The position numbers and the translations under genes are program-made. Source: Allomyces arbusculus (taxonomy: Eukaryota; Blastocladiomycota; Blastocladiomycetes; Blastocladiales; Blastocladiaceae). Taken from it: a DNA stretch of 64,000 nt. The stretch spans positions 186,001-250,000 of the forward strand of contig JADHYV010000023.1 in the NCBI GenBank assembly GCA_027604705.1. The letters run 5' to 3'. How positions within the stretch are numbered: the first letter of the stretch is position 1; every line of letters begins with the position of its first letter. This document shows, piece after piece, positions 1 to 9,873 of the stretch. Under the pieces are notes generated by a model. It was not told where the DNA came from. It saw only the letters and a list, made by a program, of their open reading frames with translations, and made no database searches.

Positions 1-384
1 TGACCCGCGACACGAACAACGAATTGGCAGAAATGACAAAAGAAGAGCATCTCGCATTGCCAGGAGAATGGTCCAGCACCCGCCAGATTCGCGGCCGTCT
101 GCCAAACGAGCGCAGGCTACGTTTTTCGGCTGATTCGAGGCGATGAACAACCGCAGCCAGAAACGAGTGTTTTTGAAGCAAGACAATTTCGCCTCGACCA
201 GGGGCTGAACTTGAAGCAACAAATAATGCCCCTCTCTCCCAGCCGACCATACGCACATATGGCATATCACAGGGAGATCGGAGCATGGGCGTGAGTTTGG
301 AGAACGAGTGGTCAACGACCACACCCCCGTCGGAGGTGGAAGTCAGTGCGGGGGGGGGGGGGGGGCAACGCGTGTGACCCCTGG

Positions 385-522
385 CTTAGCCATGCAATAC
401 ATAAAAGGCGGCTTGTGTGTTGACCCCCAGTGACACNNNNNNNNNNTTCCCTTTCTCGTTCGGTCCCGGTCCTCGGGTGGGGGGTGTTCTTGTCCTCGCC
501 CCCCCCCCCCCCCCCCCCCCCG

Positions 523-559
<37 letters not shown>

Positions 560-615
560 CCCCAACTCTGGAGACGCGAGTCTTAGCGATGCTCTACATC
601 AAAGGCGGCTTGTGT
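385..615. repeat. 34-bp near-repeat pair flanking the N gap
   Basis: Positions 385-418 and 582-615 share the pattern CTTAG-N-ATGC...AAAGGCGGCTTGTGT with four mismatches. Each copy follows a long G run. The pair may be an old local duplication, or a tandem repeat collapsed or mis-joined by the assembler around the gap. Nothing shows a function. Confidence 0.55.
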
Positions 616-725
616 AGTGCACCCGCTTTCCTCAATTTATTGCTGAATGCCTTTTCCTTCCCGCGTGGTGACTTCTCCGTTATCGGTCAGAGCTTGACGG
701 GGCTCTCCTTGTTGCCCTGTGCTCT

Positions 726-750
726 CGCCCACTTCGAAGCGAAGTGGGCG
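726..750. repeat. Perfect hairpin, 11-bp arms
   Basis: CGCCCACTTCG at 726-736 is followed by a 3-base spacer and its exact reverse complement at 740-750. It lies about 170 bp downstream of the RAD17 stop on that gene's strand. It could be a 3'-end structure or a chance palindrome. Confidence 0.5.
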
Positions 751-922
751 AATCCGCTTCTAGCAAATGCAAAGGGGAGGCGCCCCTTGCCAAAACTGGG
801 GGCCAATTGGTCAAAAGTAAGTAGGATGGCTTGGAACCGTTGTAAAATTCCCTCCGCGGCCCAAATGGCGATAAGGGTGCAAGAGAATCCAAAGACATTT
901 GTTTCTCCAAAAGAATACACCA

Positions 923-2847
923 TCACCATCCATCGTCTTCAACATCCTCAATCGGATCCTCCTCATTCTCCACCGCCTCCCCACCCTCCCGCGCACCCCC
1001 CGTATCCGCACCGCGATCCAACCACCCAGTCACTCCCGCACGCAACCACCCCCGCGCCGCCGCGACCCCGACGAGTTCTGACAACCGCGCCCGACCAAGC
1101 CCGACCGCAGGAACCGGCGGCGGCCACGGTGCGCCTGCCCTCACATCACCCGAATCTCCATCATCCTGCGCAATTGCTTCGGCGACTCCCTCTGTGACCA
1201 TGGCCGAGCGCGCCGGTGCGCCCCGCAACGCCATGGGCACGTCCGTCGCGGCTGCACCTAGCGCCGCGAGCCGCGCCCGTCGCGCGTTCATTGTGCGGAA
1301 AACCTCGAACCAGTCGGGTTTCCGCATCTGCACCATCCCGCCATGCTTGCGCGTCCCCGTCGAAGACGACGACTGCGACGACGGCGCCGGCGCCAGCGCC
1401 GCGGGTTCCACCACGGTCGAGGGCGCCGACGATGGCGGCAGCGTCTCCGCCCCGGCATCCTCGCGCGTCCAATCGTCATCCTCCCCATCATCATCCACCA
1501 AATCCGCCCAGCTCACGTCCAGCACCGCGTCATGCACCCCGTGTGCTAGCGTGACCGCGTACATCCTCACCAACTCGCGCGACGGAGTCGCGAGCACGTC
1601 CGTCTCCGCAAACGCGTCGGCGACCCACACTCGCGCACCGAGCCGCGTGATAAACTGGTCCACGTTCGCGTGCACGAACAGCGCGTAGGTCTCCGGGGCC
1701 ACCGTCAAGTGATCCAACACCTCCGCGCAATCCACCTCAAGTGGCGCGCGCATCCAGTGCGCCAAATGCGGCGGGAGCGCGACCGTGGACGCCGGTGGGG
1801 TCGCGGAAGGCGTGACCGCGCGGGCCGGTAAAATGCGTTTCTCGTATAGGACGCGCCCGAGGGACGAGAAGAGGCTTTTGGAAAATTCCTTGTGGTGCTG
1901 TTCGGCGAGAGTGTCGGCCTTGGACCGCGACGGGCGCAGGACGTGGATGAACTGCAGACAATTCAGCGCGTGCCGTAAGTCGCCATTGGCGGTTTCCACA
2001 ACCGACTTAATATCGCGCGTTGGTAACCGCAGCGAGTCGCACACACGCCGCAGGGCTTTGGTCACGAGCGTCGGTGCAACCGGGTTGAAGCTGATCACGT
2101 CGACCCACGGCGTGAGCGCGTCCGGGACGAGGTCGCGCAGGTCCGGCACGTCGTAGTAGTCGGTGCTGCTACCGCGGCGCATCAGGTCGTGCGGAAGGTT
2201 GAATTCCGTGACGACCAGAACGAGCCGCGCGGGACGACGGTGCGCGGGGGATTTGAGCAGGTGCGCGAGCCGCGCGTGGAACGTCGCGAGCGTGGATTTG
2301 GTGAAGATAGGCAGGTCCTTGAGCAGAAGCAGCTCCGCTGGGGGCGCGTACTTCGCGTCCTTGAAGAGGAAGGCCGCGAGGTCGTGGTAGGGCGAGATGC
2401 GCGCGTCGGAATATTGCACCGGGTTGATCCATTCGCGGATTGTCAGGCCCAGGTCGGACGCGAGCGCAGCGAGGGTCGTCGTCTTGCCGGATCCGGTCGG
2501 GCCCTTGATGACGAGCAGCGGGGATCGCTACGTGTTGGGAAGAGTGTCCGGGTAAGAAATCAAGGACTGTCACCACGACAGCAACACTGGGACGAGGTCA
2601 CGTACTCGGTAACCCGCTGTCAGCCATTGGCGGACCTGGTTGACCTTGGCAGAATGGATGACGAGGTCTTTCTGGTTCGCATCAGGTTCCGAACGTCAGC
2701 ATCGTCCGGACAAGAGACCCATTCTGCAAGCGTAATTACCACTGTCATCGGCTTGAACGCGTCGGCCCAAAGCGCGCCCTGAACTTGATTCGCATTCACA
2801 GCACAGTCTTCTTGAGAATCCGGTCGCGGCCGCTTGCGGCCTGCCAT
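923..2847 (-). CDS. RAD17: RAD17/Rad24 checkpoint clamp loader
   Basis: AAA+ subunit of the Rad17-RFC clamp loader, which places the 9-1-1 clamp on damaged DNA in the nucleus. I place three exons: 2743-2847, 2606-2671 and 923-2527, joined through introns of 71 and 78 nt, giving about 591 residues. Translation starts MAGRKRPRPD, a basic stretch resembling a nuclear signal, then LWADAFKPMT, the usual Rad17 opening. Exon 2 reads LVIHSAKVNQVRQWL, as in the family. Exon 3 opens with the Walker A loop GPTGSGKT near residue 65 and continues through REWINPVQY, LLLLKDLPIF (Walker B region) and ISFNPVAPT. The C-terminal third is acidic and low in complexity. The start at 2847 was chosen over an upstream ATG at 3141 because family similarity begins there. 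The family call is firm; the C-terminal tail is unremarkable. Confidence 0.88.
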
Positions 2848-3379
2848 GACCGTGCTGTCGTTGTCGTCGTGTGATGGTGAGGGCAGCAATCTCGTCTTGC
2901 CGCGTGCCGAACAGGGCCGAACGGTGGCGCTACGTGTTCCCGCTCGATTGCTGGTGTTTGCGGGCAGTGGCAGCGGGAACGACGGGTTGATCCATGACGA
3001 GGACGGGGCCGTTCGGCGCGCCATGGTGCGTTGGCTCGACTCACTGCCAACGGCACAGAGCAAGACCTGTTCAGCCAGGCGGGCGATCCCAAGTTCGAGC
3101 CCGAACACAGGCAAGCTGACAACGACGACGACGACAGACATGGGTCAAAATTACTACGACACGCGCGCGGAATCAACGATGGTGGGGGGATGCGGGGACG
3201 CCATCCGGGAAACGGGTGCTTGCAGTCAAGAAACAGAAAGGGGGAACAAGAAATGAAACACAAACGGAAACGACGAGATAACAACAGATGCTCTGGTCAG
3301 CTGTAAAAATCAACGTCCAGCAACAAACGATCAACGCGCTCCTTTGTTGAGAAGGAGCGCGTGCACCCGTGAGGTGCGT
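2848..3379. other. Intergenic, between RAD17 start and Sec2-like stop
   Basis: About 530 bp that should hold the RAD17 promoter and 5' UTR (minus strand) and the 3' end of the Sec2-like gene. Open frames here on both strands show no family similarity. I see no clear TATA box or repeat. Confidence 0.5.
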
Positions 3380-6300
3380 CTACGTCGCGGCCGGGACTCC
3401 CTCTGCTTGCGCGGCGCCCGGGCTCGGCGACCGCGCGCGCCCCACCCCAACGGGCTTGGGCGTGGGTACGCGCGTCGGCAACGGAGGGATTGGCGGAACT
3501 CCATGCTCCTTGTCAGGAACGACGACCATGGGCGCCACGACCGAATTCGGGCGCGACGAAGGCGTGCCAATGCGGTCGATCGCAGCGTGCACGACCGCGT
3601 GCACTTGCGGCGGGATCGCCGACGAGGCGAGTTCCTCTTCATCACCGGGCACCGACACACCAAGACGCGCAAAGAACATGCGCTGCCGCAGCCGGCACAG
3701 GTCGGCCCAGACGGCGCCCACGAGTTGTGCCGTGAGCTGCACGGTGAGCTTGGCTTCGTCGACGGCGGCGGGGGTCGCGTCCTCGATCGCGTGCGACGCC
3801 GGGGACGCCGCGGAACTTGCACCGGCGCTCCCGCCAAACAACGACATGAGCGAGTTGAGCGGCTGCGCCGGAGCGCCTGCGGCCGCGGGGGTCGGTGCGA
3901 CGAGCGCCAGCGGCGGGGTCACGCTACCCGAAACAGCGGCGGCCGGGGGCGCACCCGTCTCGGACCCGGCATCTTGGTCATTGGCGTTCGCGTTCGCGCC
4001 GGGGGTCGGCGTACTATTGTTGACGGACCGCGACGACGTGTAGGACGAGAAGGCCGACGAGAAGAGCGACGACGTGCGCTGGAAGAAGGCAGACGTGGTC
4101 AGGTTAGTCGTGGGCGCCGGCGCAATCGCAGCCGCGTGGCCACCGCTCGCCGCGGGTCCGCCGGCCCCACTGGCCGCGTCGCCGCCGACGCCCACGTCTG
4201 ATCCGTCCGACGCCGGCGCCGGGGTAGCAGCAGACGATGCTGCCACCGCCGCTGCTGCCGCAGAGGGTGCTGCCGCAGGTGCTGGAGCATGCGCTGCAGC
4301 CGCAACCGGGACCGAGGGACCCGCGTCGTCGGCGGCCGCGCCGGAAACGCGGGTAGGCCACCCGCCGGACAGTACCGATGCAAGCGACGAAATGCTCGTG
4401 TTTTTCCCGCGACGTGGGTGCGTGCCAGCTGTCGGGGACAGGGTCGGGACCGACGATGTCGATCCGCGGCGCATGTGGTCGGGCTTGGGCGGCGGGTCGA
4501 GCACGAGCGGCACGGGCATGTTCGGGTTGGTCGCGGCCGGCGGCAAGATGCCGTTACCGACCATGCGCACATACGAGAAGATTTGACACACGGTCACGAG
4601 CTTGGCGCGGCATAGCTTGCACACTGGCTTGGGCGTGTCGGTCTCGCCGAGCGTCACGACAGTGAGCGGTGCCACGTTCACAATCGATGCGCCACAGCCC
4701 CAGCAGTCGATCGTTTCAGGCGTGTACTCGTAAGTCTCTTGCTGCACGACAGCGGCCGCCGCTGCGTCGGCGGGGCCAGCACCGTGCGCGTGCGGCGTGC
4801 CCGTGTCGTTTCCGCTGCCAAACACGAGCTTTGACCCGTTGAGCAACAGCGTCGAAGTCGTCGACTTGGACTTCTTCTTGATCACGGGCTTGCGGCGCGG
4901 CTGGATTGAGAGCGTGTAGGCCGTGACAGCGCCCGCAAGGTTCTTCTTTTGTAGCCACGAGAGGCCCGGCAAGTTGATTGTGGGCTTGACGTCCTCCTCA
5001 AACAGCCGCTCCATAAACTTGGTACGGTAGAGCGCATTCTCGCGGTTCTCCTGAGTAAGGTAAGGCGCGTTTTTGCCAACGGGCGAGAACAGGACTGTCA
5101 AGAAAGCACGGAACTCGGACGCCAAGTGCGAGTGCAAGTTGGCGACGGCCGTTGGGGCGCCCGGGTGCGGCAGGACGCCGCAGTAGCTGCTGCGACGCGG
5201 TCCCGGTGAGGGCGGCGCCATCATACCGGCTGGCATACTTGGCGGGACAAACTGGATCGGGAACGCATCCGACCGCCACTCTTCGCCCGACTTGGCAGCT
5301 GCACGCTCGCGTGCGCTGTTGGAAACGAGGTCAATGTGCAGGTCCGGCACGGGAGGCGACGTGGTGCGGCGCGACGTTGGCGACAGAGCGCGTTCAGCAA
5401 CAGTGGGACCGGCAGCGTCGGCCACGAGCGGCGCATCAGCACTGTCGCTCGTCGAGTCGGACGGCACAATCAAGTCGTCGACCGCAGCCGCCTCCGCCGC
5501 GTCGTGGTCCTCTTGCAAGTGCTGGATCATTTGCTGCTGCTGCACCTGAATCTCGTGCTCAAACGACTGTTCCTGCTGGTGCATCAGGTCCTTGAGCGCG
5601 GCGAGTTCCGACCGCAGCGACTCGACAATCGAGTTGGCTTCGACGAGCCGCTGTTCGAGCACGGCCGTCTTGCGCTCCGCGTGCGACCGCAAAATCCGCT
5701 CTTCCTTGACAAGCGCATTCGCCTGCTCAAACAGCTGCACCGAGAGCGACTCGTACTCGGTATCAATCAACCGCTTGCCCGCCTCCATTTCGTGGTTGCG
5801 CTCCTCTTCAAGCCGCAGTTTCGCAGCCAAGTCCTCCATGTTCGACCGCAGCGTGCGCATCTCGGCCATGGCCCGGTCAAATGACGCCGATTGCGACTGC
5901 GACCGCGCAAGTTCCTCTTCGAGGGCGAGCACGGCACGCTCAAGTTGGGCCTCGCGCAACTTGGTGTCGCGCAGCTCGTTGCGCAGAGCCATCACTTCGA
6001 GCGGGAGACCGTCCTCGCTCGACGTCGACGTCGCGGCCGAGTCGGTCGGCGGCGCGAGCGCGTCGTCGTCGTTGACCGTGTCTAAACCGCGCGTCGCAGC
6101 TTCGGTTGCCGCGTCAGCGTCGGTATCGGCGTTCGCGGGGGCCGTCGCATCGGCAACGGTCGCGTTGGGGCTGACATCGGCAGCGGTATCGGCAGCGGCG
6201 GGCTCGACGTTACGCGCGGCAGGTTCGGGCGACGCGGCGGCCGGTTTCTCGACAGGTTCGCTGTGCGCGGCGGGCTGTTCTGCAGCCTGCGGTTCCGGCT

Positions 6301-6595
6301 TTGGGCTCGCAGGCTCGGCCTCATCGTGGCCCTCGCCGTGCGCGTCATCGACCAACTCACCCGAGCCCATCACGGGCGATGCGAGCGCACTCGGTTCGGT
6401 GCGTGGGGAATCGGTTGCACTCGAGGACCGTTCCATGGCCGACCGGCGTTTCGGGCGGCGTGCTGCCAAGGCGCGAGATGACCGTGCGGCAGCACCGGCG
6501 GTCGCGACCATATCGGCACCGCCAACACCGTGCAGCTCCTCGAGACTGACGTGCAGCAGCGCGTCGTCATTGAGGCCCGACGCGGCGGCGGACAT
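3380..6595 (-). CDS. Sec2/Rabin8-like Rab guanine nucleotide exchange factor
   Basis: Likely exchange factor for a Sec4/Rab8-type GTPase in polarised secretion and, in flagellates, ciliary membrane delivery. One exon of 1,071 residues. Residues 1-195 are disordered and rich in A, P, E and S. A long coiled coil runs from about 198 to 365 and contains the Sec2 GEF signature region YESLSVQLFEQANALVKEER (about 281-300). Further on comes the conserved Sec2/Rabin C-terminal segment with ALYRTKFMERLFEEDVKP, then paired CxxC motifs (CWGC and CKLC, about 631-670) that could bind zinc. The rest is Ala/Pro/Ser-rich. The size is larger than yeast Sec2 (about 760 residues) through low-complexity insertions. 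Start 6595 is the first ATG of the frame. The family call rests on the coiled-coil GEF core plus the C-terminal module. Confidence 0.82.
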   Translation of the reverse strand: MSAAASGLNDDALLHVSLEELHGVGGADMVATAGAAARSSRALAARRPKRRSAMERSSSATDSPRTEPSALASPVMGSGELVDDAHGEGHDEAEPASPKPEPQAAEQPAAHSEPVEKPAAASPEPAARNVEPAAADTAADVSPNATVADATAPANADTDADAATEAATRGLDTVNDDDALAPPTDSAATSTSSEDGLPLEVMALRNELRDTKLREAQLERAVLALEEELARSQSQSASFDRAMAEMRTLRSNMEDLAAKLRLEEERNHEMEAGKRLIDTEYESLSVQLFEQANALVKEERILRSHAERKTAVLEQRLVEANSIVESLRSELAALKDLMHQQEQSFEHEIQVQQQQMIQHLQEDHDAAEAAAVDDLIVPSDSTSDSADAPLVADAAGPTVAERALSPTSRRTTSPPVPDLHIDLVSNSARERAAAKSGEEWRSDAFPIQFVPPSMPAGMMAPPSPGPRRSSYCGVLPHPGAPTAVANLHSHLASEFRAFLTVLFSPVGKNAPYLTQENRENALYRTKFMERLFEEDVKPTINLPGLSWLQKKNLAGAVTAYTLSIQPRRKPVIKKKSKSTTSTLLLNGSKLVFGSGNDTGTPHAHGAGPADAAAAAVVQQETYEYTPETIDCWGCGASIVNVAPLTVVTLGETDTPKPVCKLCRAKLVTVCQIFSYVRMVGNGILPPAATNPNMPVPLVLDPPPKPDHMRRGSTSSVPTLSPTAGTHPRRGKNTSISSLASVLSGGWPTRVSGAAADDAGPSVPVAAAAHAPAPAAAPSAAAAAVAASSAATPAPASDGSDVGVGGDAASGAGGPAASGGHAAAIAPAPTTNLTTSAFFQRTSSLFSSAFSSYTSSRSVNNSTPTPGANANANDQDAGSETGAPPAAAVSGSVTPPLALVAPTPAAAGAPAQPLNSLMSLFGGSAGASSAASPASHAIEDATPAAVDEAKLTVQLTAQLVGAVWADLCRLRQRMFFARLGVSVPGDEEELASSAIPPQVHAVVHAAIDRIGTPSSRPNSVVAPMVVVPDKEHGVPPIPPLPTRVPTPKPVGVGRARSPSPGAAQAEGVPAAT

Positions 6596-7059
6596 GGCGG
6601 GCTGTTGCGTGGCTGGCGGTGGCGGGCAAGAAGGGCGAGGCGGGCGGGCAAGTGCGGTTCGTGCGGCAGGGCCGAGAGCGTCGTGGCTGTGTCGCAGTGG
6701 TCTTCGGTCGACACCGTCGTGCTGGTCTTGACGGCCGCAGTTGAGCGACCCTGTCGTTGCCGATGGAGGAGAGGACTGTCGTTGTCCACGTTGGTTGGGT
6801 TGGGGGTCAGTTGGTCGGTGCAGCTGCCCGTTGAGTTTGTCTCAGTGCAGGGGTGACGACAGAAGGAAACCGAAGCAAACCCCGGATATGGAAATTGGAA
6901 ATCGAAAAGGTAAAATCGCGAAAAGCGCCGGCGCGCCGCTTCCGCCTGCCGCTGCGTCAAACAAAACGTGACGGTTCCGCGCAGCGCATTCTGGAAAATA
7001 TATTCGAACAATGCGAGGCACGACGGTGCGAGACGCGCCAGATCAGTCAAAGTCGGCGA

Positions 7060-7190
7060 CTCACCCAGTTCAACGAGCTGCTCACGCAGTCGCGGCAGGT
7101 CGGATCGGCCGGGTACGATCTGCTGCTCGACCAGGTCATGAACGCGCTCATCACGCACGCCTTTCGAGGGAGAGAATCACACGAGTGATT
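7060..7190 (+). pseudogene. Hemerythrin gene fragment in inverted orientation
   Basis: The plus strand encodes SRQVGSAGYDLLLDQVMNAL followed by ITHAF, which matches SRQVGSAEYDLLLDRVMTEL followed by NTHAL of the intact hemerythrin-domain gene about 1.5 kb away on the opposite strand. The match covers only about 30 codons. It then loses the metal-site glutamate region, reading RGRE where the gene has EEENQ, and no start, splice sites or other hemerythrin helices are evident. It is best read as a decayed partial copy left by an inverted duplication. Confidence 0.7.
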
Positions 7191-7410
7191 GGCTGGATTG
7201 ACTGCAGGAAGAACAGCACCGCCATCGGCCCATCTGGCCGCTCTCTTGTCCAAGCCCCACGCCCGAGGCTCCTTACCGCCCTGCACTGCCATCAGCTGAG
7301 CCTGCCGTGGTTCCGCCGCCCGCGCCGCACATGGTGCTATGCTTGCCTGTCGTTTACGAGTTTGTTTTACCTGCAGCACCGTTTGCACCGTTGCCCAACC
7401 CCGATTTGCC

Positions 7411-7430
7411 TACATGTCAATTGACATGTA
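7411..7430. repeat. Perfect 20-bp palindrome
   Basis: TACATGTCAATTGACATGTA reads the same on both strands. It lies in gene-poor DNA between the hemerythrin fragment and an uncharacterised open frame. It could be a dimeric regulator site or a remnant of an inverted duplication; no second copy was noticed. Confidence 0.6.
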
Positions 7431-8288
7431 AAAATGGCTTGACGCTGAAGATCGGTTCTACTTGATTCCGGTCGCATCGCCGTCGCGCTCCCACCCAAGG
7501 TCCTCTTCGGCTCTTATGCGTTTCCGCTGTCGAAGCATGACCTGTGTGCCGATACAGGGGTCTTTACGCCAGCGGCGATCAAGTCGGTCGTCGCTAAGTG
7601 TGTTGCCACGCCCGCTGCTATGGATTTTGGCACGGTCGCGCCGTCGGTGGGCGCGCCGGCCGTGATCGAGAAGGCGAGGATGCCGGCTTCATCGTCGCCG
7701 TTGTCGGTCCAGTCCAAGGTGGTGCGATGCGCGCGGCGGTTGGTGTTAAATCATCGCGTGTGAATCGTGACATCCGTCCCCCAGTTATAATTGCGTCCTT
7801 GCCGGCAATTTGAAATGGCTGGTTGTTAAGTGCGCTTCCGGTCCATGACACGCGACACACTTTGCCTGACCCGACCGAGCATCAGGCTCAAAAAAAGACA
7901 CGAAAAAGAAGACACGAGCATCGTAAATCTACTTCTGCACCCTGCTCCAGAAACCTCTCTCGACGAAGGCCGCACCCACGCTCTCATAATGCAGCAGGGC
8001 CGACTTGGAGGAGGATGCAGTTCTCGTGGGCAATGACAGACACCAAGCATGCCGACCATCAATCACAAAATGATTGTATGACTTTGAGAATTAGAACTGT
8101 GGATTAGGTGTGGATGTTGCGTGTCGATGGATAAACACAAACAAACTCGGCCGGTGGTGACCACGCGACCCCCATATGCTTGACCGACGCGGCGTGAACG
8201 TGAACGACCCTGAGCCAGGAAAGTGGTGGTGACGGCGCGACAGCGACGATGCACGACGACGTGCGACGGCGCGCGATGCCGTTTTTCT

Positions 8289-8947
8289 TCACTCCTCTGG
8301 CACGCGACGCTCGGCAAACTAGCGGGGGGCGAGGTGGAAAAGTGGGTGAGTGTCGCCATCCACGGCCCGCGCAGACCACTGCAACGTACCTCGCGCGGAA
8401 TATCGCGCAGCTTGTCGAGGGGCGTCGTCATGGCCCCGGCAATCGCCTCGGAGACCGGCTTGTCCGGGGCAGCGGGGTGCGGGTGCGTCGGTGCCATGCG
8501 CTTGGCCCCGAGGAATTGCTGGCCGAGTTTGATCATGTTGTCCTCACCAATCTGGGCGCGCAGCGTGGGCAGCACCTGGTTCTCCTCTTCGAGCGCGTGC
8601 GTGTTGAGCTCGGTCATGACCCGGTCGAGCAGCAGGTCGTACTCGGCCGACCCGACCTGCCGCGACTCGAGCGTGTAGAGCATTTCCTTGACGCCTTGGT
8701 GCGCGCCGCGCAGGTGGTTGGCGAGCTGCGTCGACCCGTGCTCCTGCACGGCGGCATAGAAAGTCATTTCCTCGCCGGCCGAGTGCTGCGCAACCTCGCG
8801 AATCAGCTCGTTGGCAATCGCCGTCTGCGCGCGCAAGTCGCCGACCGACGCCTTGTACCGCGCGTGCAGCTCGTTGAACGACCGGTGGTCGAGCTTGACG
8901 AGGTCGTCGAGCGGGCGCGTGGGGGTCGTCGGGTGCAGGGCCTGCAT
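8289..8947 (-). CDS. Hemerythrin/HHE cation-binding domain protein
   Basis: Small four-helix metal-binding protein. Fungal and bacterial relatives bind a di-iron centre and may sense or store oxygen, nitric oxide or iron; the ligand here is unknown. Exon 1 is 8390-8947 and exon 2 is 8289-8318, across a 71-nt GTACGT...TAG intron, giving 195 residues ending FAERRVPEE. Metal-ligand candidates in order are LDHRSFNELH (about residues 19-28), HSAGEEMTFY, ANHLRGAHQG and LNTHALEEENQVLP, which is the usual HHE spacing. The start follows an oligo-C run on the coding strand (G run on plus, about 8971-8985). The gene is divergent from RIB43A across 926 bp. A partial inverted copy lies at 7060-7190. No signal peptide, so it is probably cytosolic. 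Confidence 0.85.
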
Positions 8948-9873
8948 CGTGGTGGTGGAGGTGGTGGATGGGGGGGGGGGGGGGGTGAGCGAGGAGGGGA
9001 ACCGGTCGCGGCTTGATGGTTGGGAGGAGAATGGACGGCCGCAGGTCGCGAGCGGTTAAGAGGAGGACGGCCAGCCGCGTTGCGGGGCCCGCAGTGCTCG
9101 CGCGTGTGAAGTGCTGAGCCGATCCAAACGAGGTCAGCGCCCGCTGGTGCGCGCGTTCCACGGCCACGCGTTGGCCGGTCGCACGATGCAAACGAGCCGC
9201 GCCGCCCGCGTCACCGTTGGGGTGGATCGAGAGATGCTTTGCGGCAGGGATCGAAACAGCGCGGGATGCGGTCATCGAAGGGCGGTGCTCGCGCCAGGGA
9301 TGGCCTGGGCCCGGCACGGTCGTCATGTCTTGGCCGGGCGCAACGCGACGTGCAAAGTCGGCGTGTTCGGAAGTGATCGACGTGGCCTCGCGCCTGCAGG
9401 CCCGTGAATCGGGCCCGCGGCGCGCGCGCGAGCCGGCCGTGGTTAGAGGTCTTTGGCCGGAGCAGACTGCGACGCGTTGCGGCAAGTCGAGCGATGCAGC
9501 GGTTGATGGTGAGCGCGGCGCGGCACGGGCCGCCTGTGTCGGCAAGCACCAGCAACGAACGACGAGAGAGCTGCCTACGCGATCATGTGATTTGACCATC
9601 GATCATAGCCCGGATATCACTCTGGGTCCTTCGTCTGCAACTCCTCCAGCGACAGCAGCTCCACCGCTCTCCACACGCGCAACTGCTCGCAGTTGCTGGC
9701 AACCCCCCGCATTCGCTCCCGCAACCTCTCCGGCCATCCTCCATCAAGCCGACGTGCTTCGGCAACACCCAGCGACGCAACGACTCCCTCCGCTTTGGAA
9801 AGGGTGCCGTGCGGTCCGAGCACGTAGATCATAGAAGCCCCGACCCGCCTTGACTCTCTCCAGCGCCGCCACC
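8948..9873. promoter_or_regulatory. Divergent intergenic region, hemerythrin / RIB43A
   Basis: About 926 bp between two outward-facing start codons, so it must carry both promoters. It includes a G run at about 8971-8985 and a 71-codon minus-strand open frame (9617-9832). I see no firm TATA box. The RIB43A start has a CACC-type context (ACC just before ATG). Confidence 0.5.
9617..9832 (-). CDS. Small hypothetical ORF, 71 residues
   Basis: The frame starts MIYVLGPHGTLSKAEGVV and ends EELQTKDPE. It is charged, helical in character, and uses the C/G-ending codons typical of neighbouring genes. It faces away from RIB43A and starts only 42 bp upstream of that start codon. I recognise no family. 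In such GC-rich DNA a 71-codon frame can arise by chance, so this is listed only as a possibility. Confidence 0.25.
   Translation of the reverse strand: MIYVLGPHGTLSKAEGVVASLGVAEARRLDGGWPERLRERMRGVASNCEQLRVWRAVELLSLEELQTKDPE

Larger units (their letters stand above)
1..922. other. Gene-free, low-complexity window end with assembly gap
   Basis: I see no gene here. The stretch holds a G run at about 348-366, a 10-N gap at 437-446, and a long C run followed by a long G run at about 500-555. Two copies of a 34-bp near-repeat flank the gap (385-418 and 582-615, about 30 of 34 bases the same). A perfect hairpin with 11-bp arms sits at 726-750, downstream of the RAD17 stop codon. Open frames crossing the homopolymers are artefacts of composition. 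Assembly quality is doubtful across the G/C runs. Confidence 0.7.
6596..8288. other. Gene-poor stretch between Sec2-like and hemerythrin genes
   Basis: About 1.7 kb without a convincing intact gene. It should include the Sec2-like promoter (minus strand) just after 6595. It holds an inverted hemerythrin fragment (7060-7190), a perfect 20-bp palindrome (7411-7430), and a roughly 100-codon open frame on the plus strand at about 7451-7762 that is also largely open on the minus strand (7514-7717). I recognise no protein in the latter. Confidence 0.55.

Noticed and set aside
430-1197. 255-codon plus-strand open frame
   Set aside because: It crosses the N gap and homopolymers, then runs antisense to the RAD17 C-terminus; its Pro/His content is a composition artefact.
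2620-3141. Longer RAD17 N-terminus from an upstream ATG
   Set aside because: Family similarity begins at MAGRKRPRPD (2847); the upstream residues look like translated leader.
8544-9599. 351-codon minus-strand frame over the hemerythrin start
   Set aside because: Shifted frame of the hemerythrin gene plus its leader; Arg/Ala-rich with no family.
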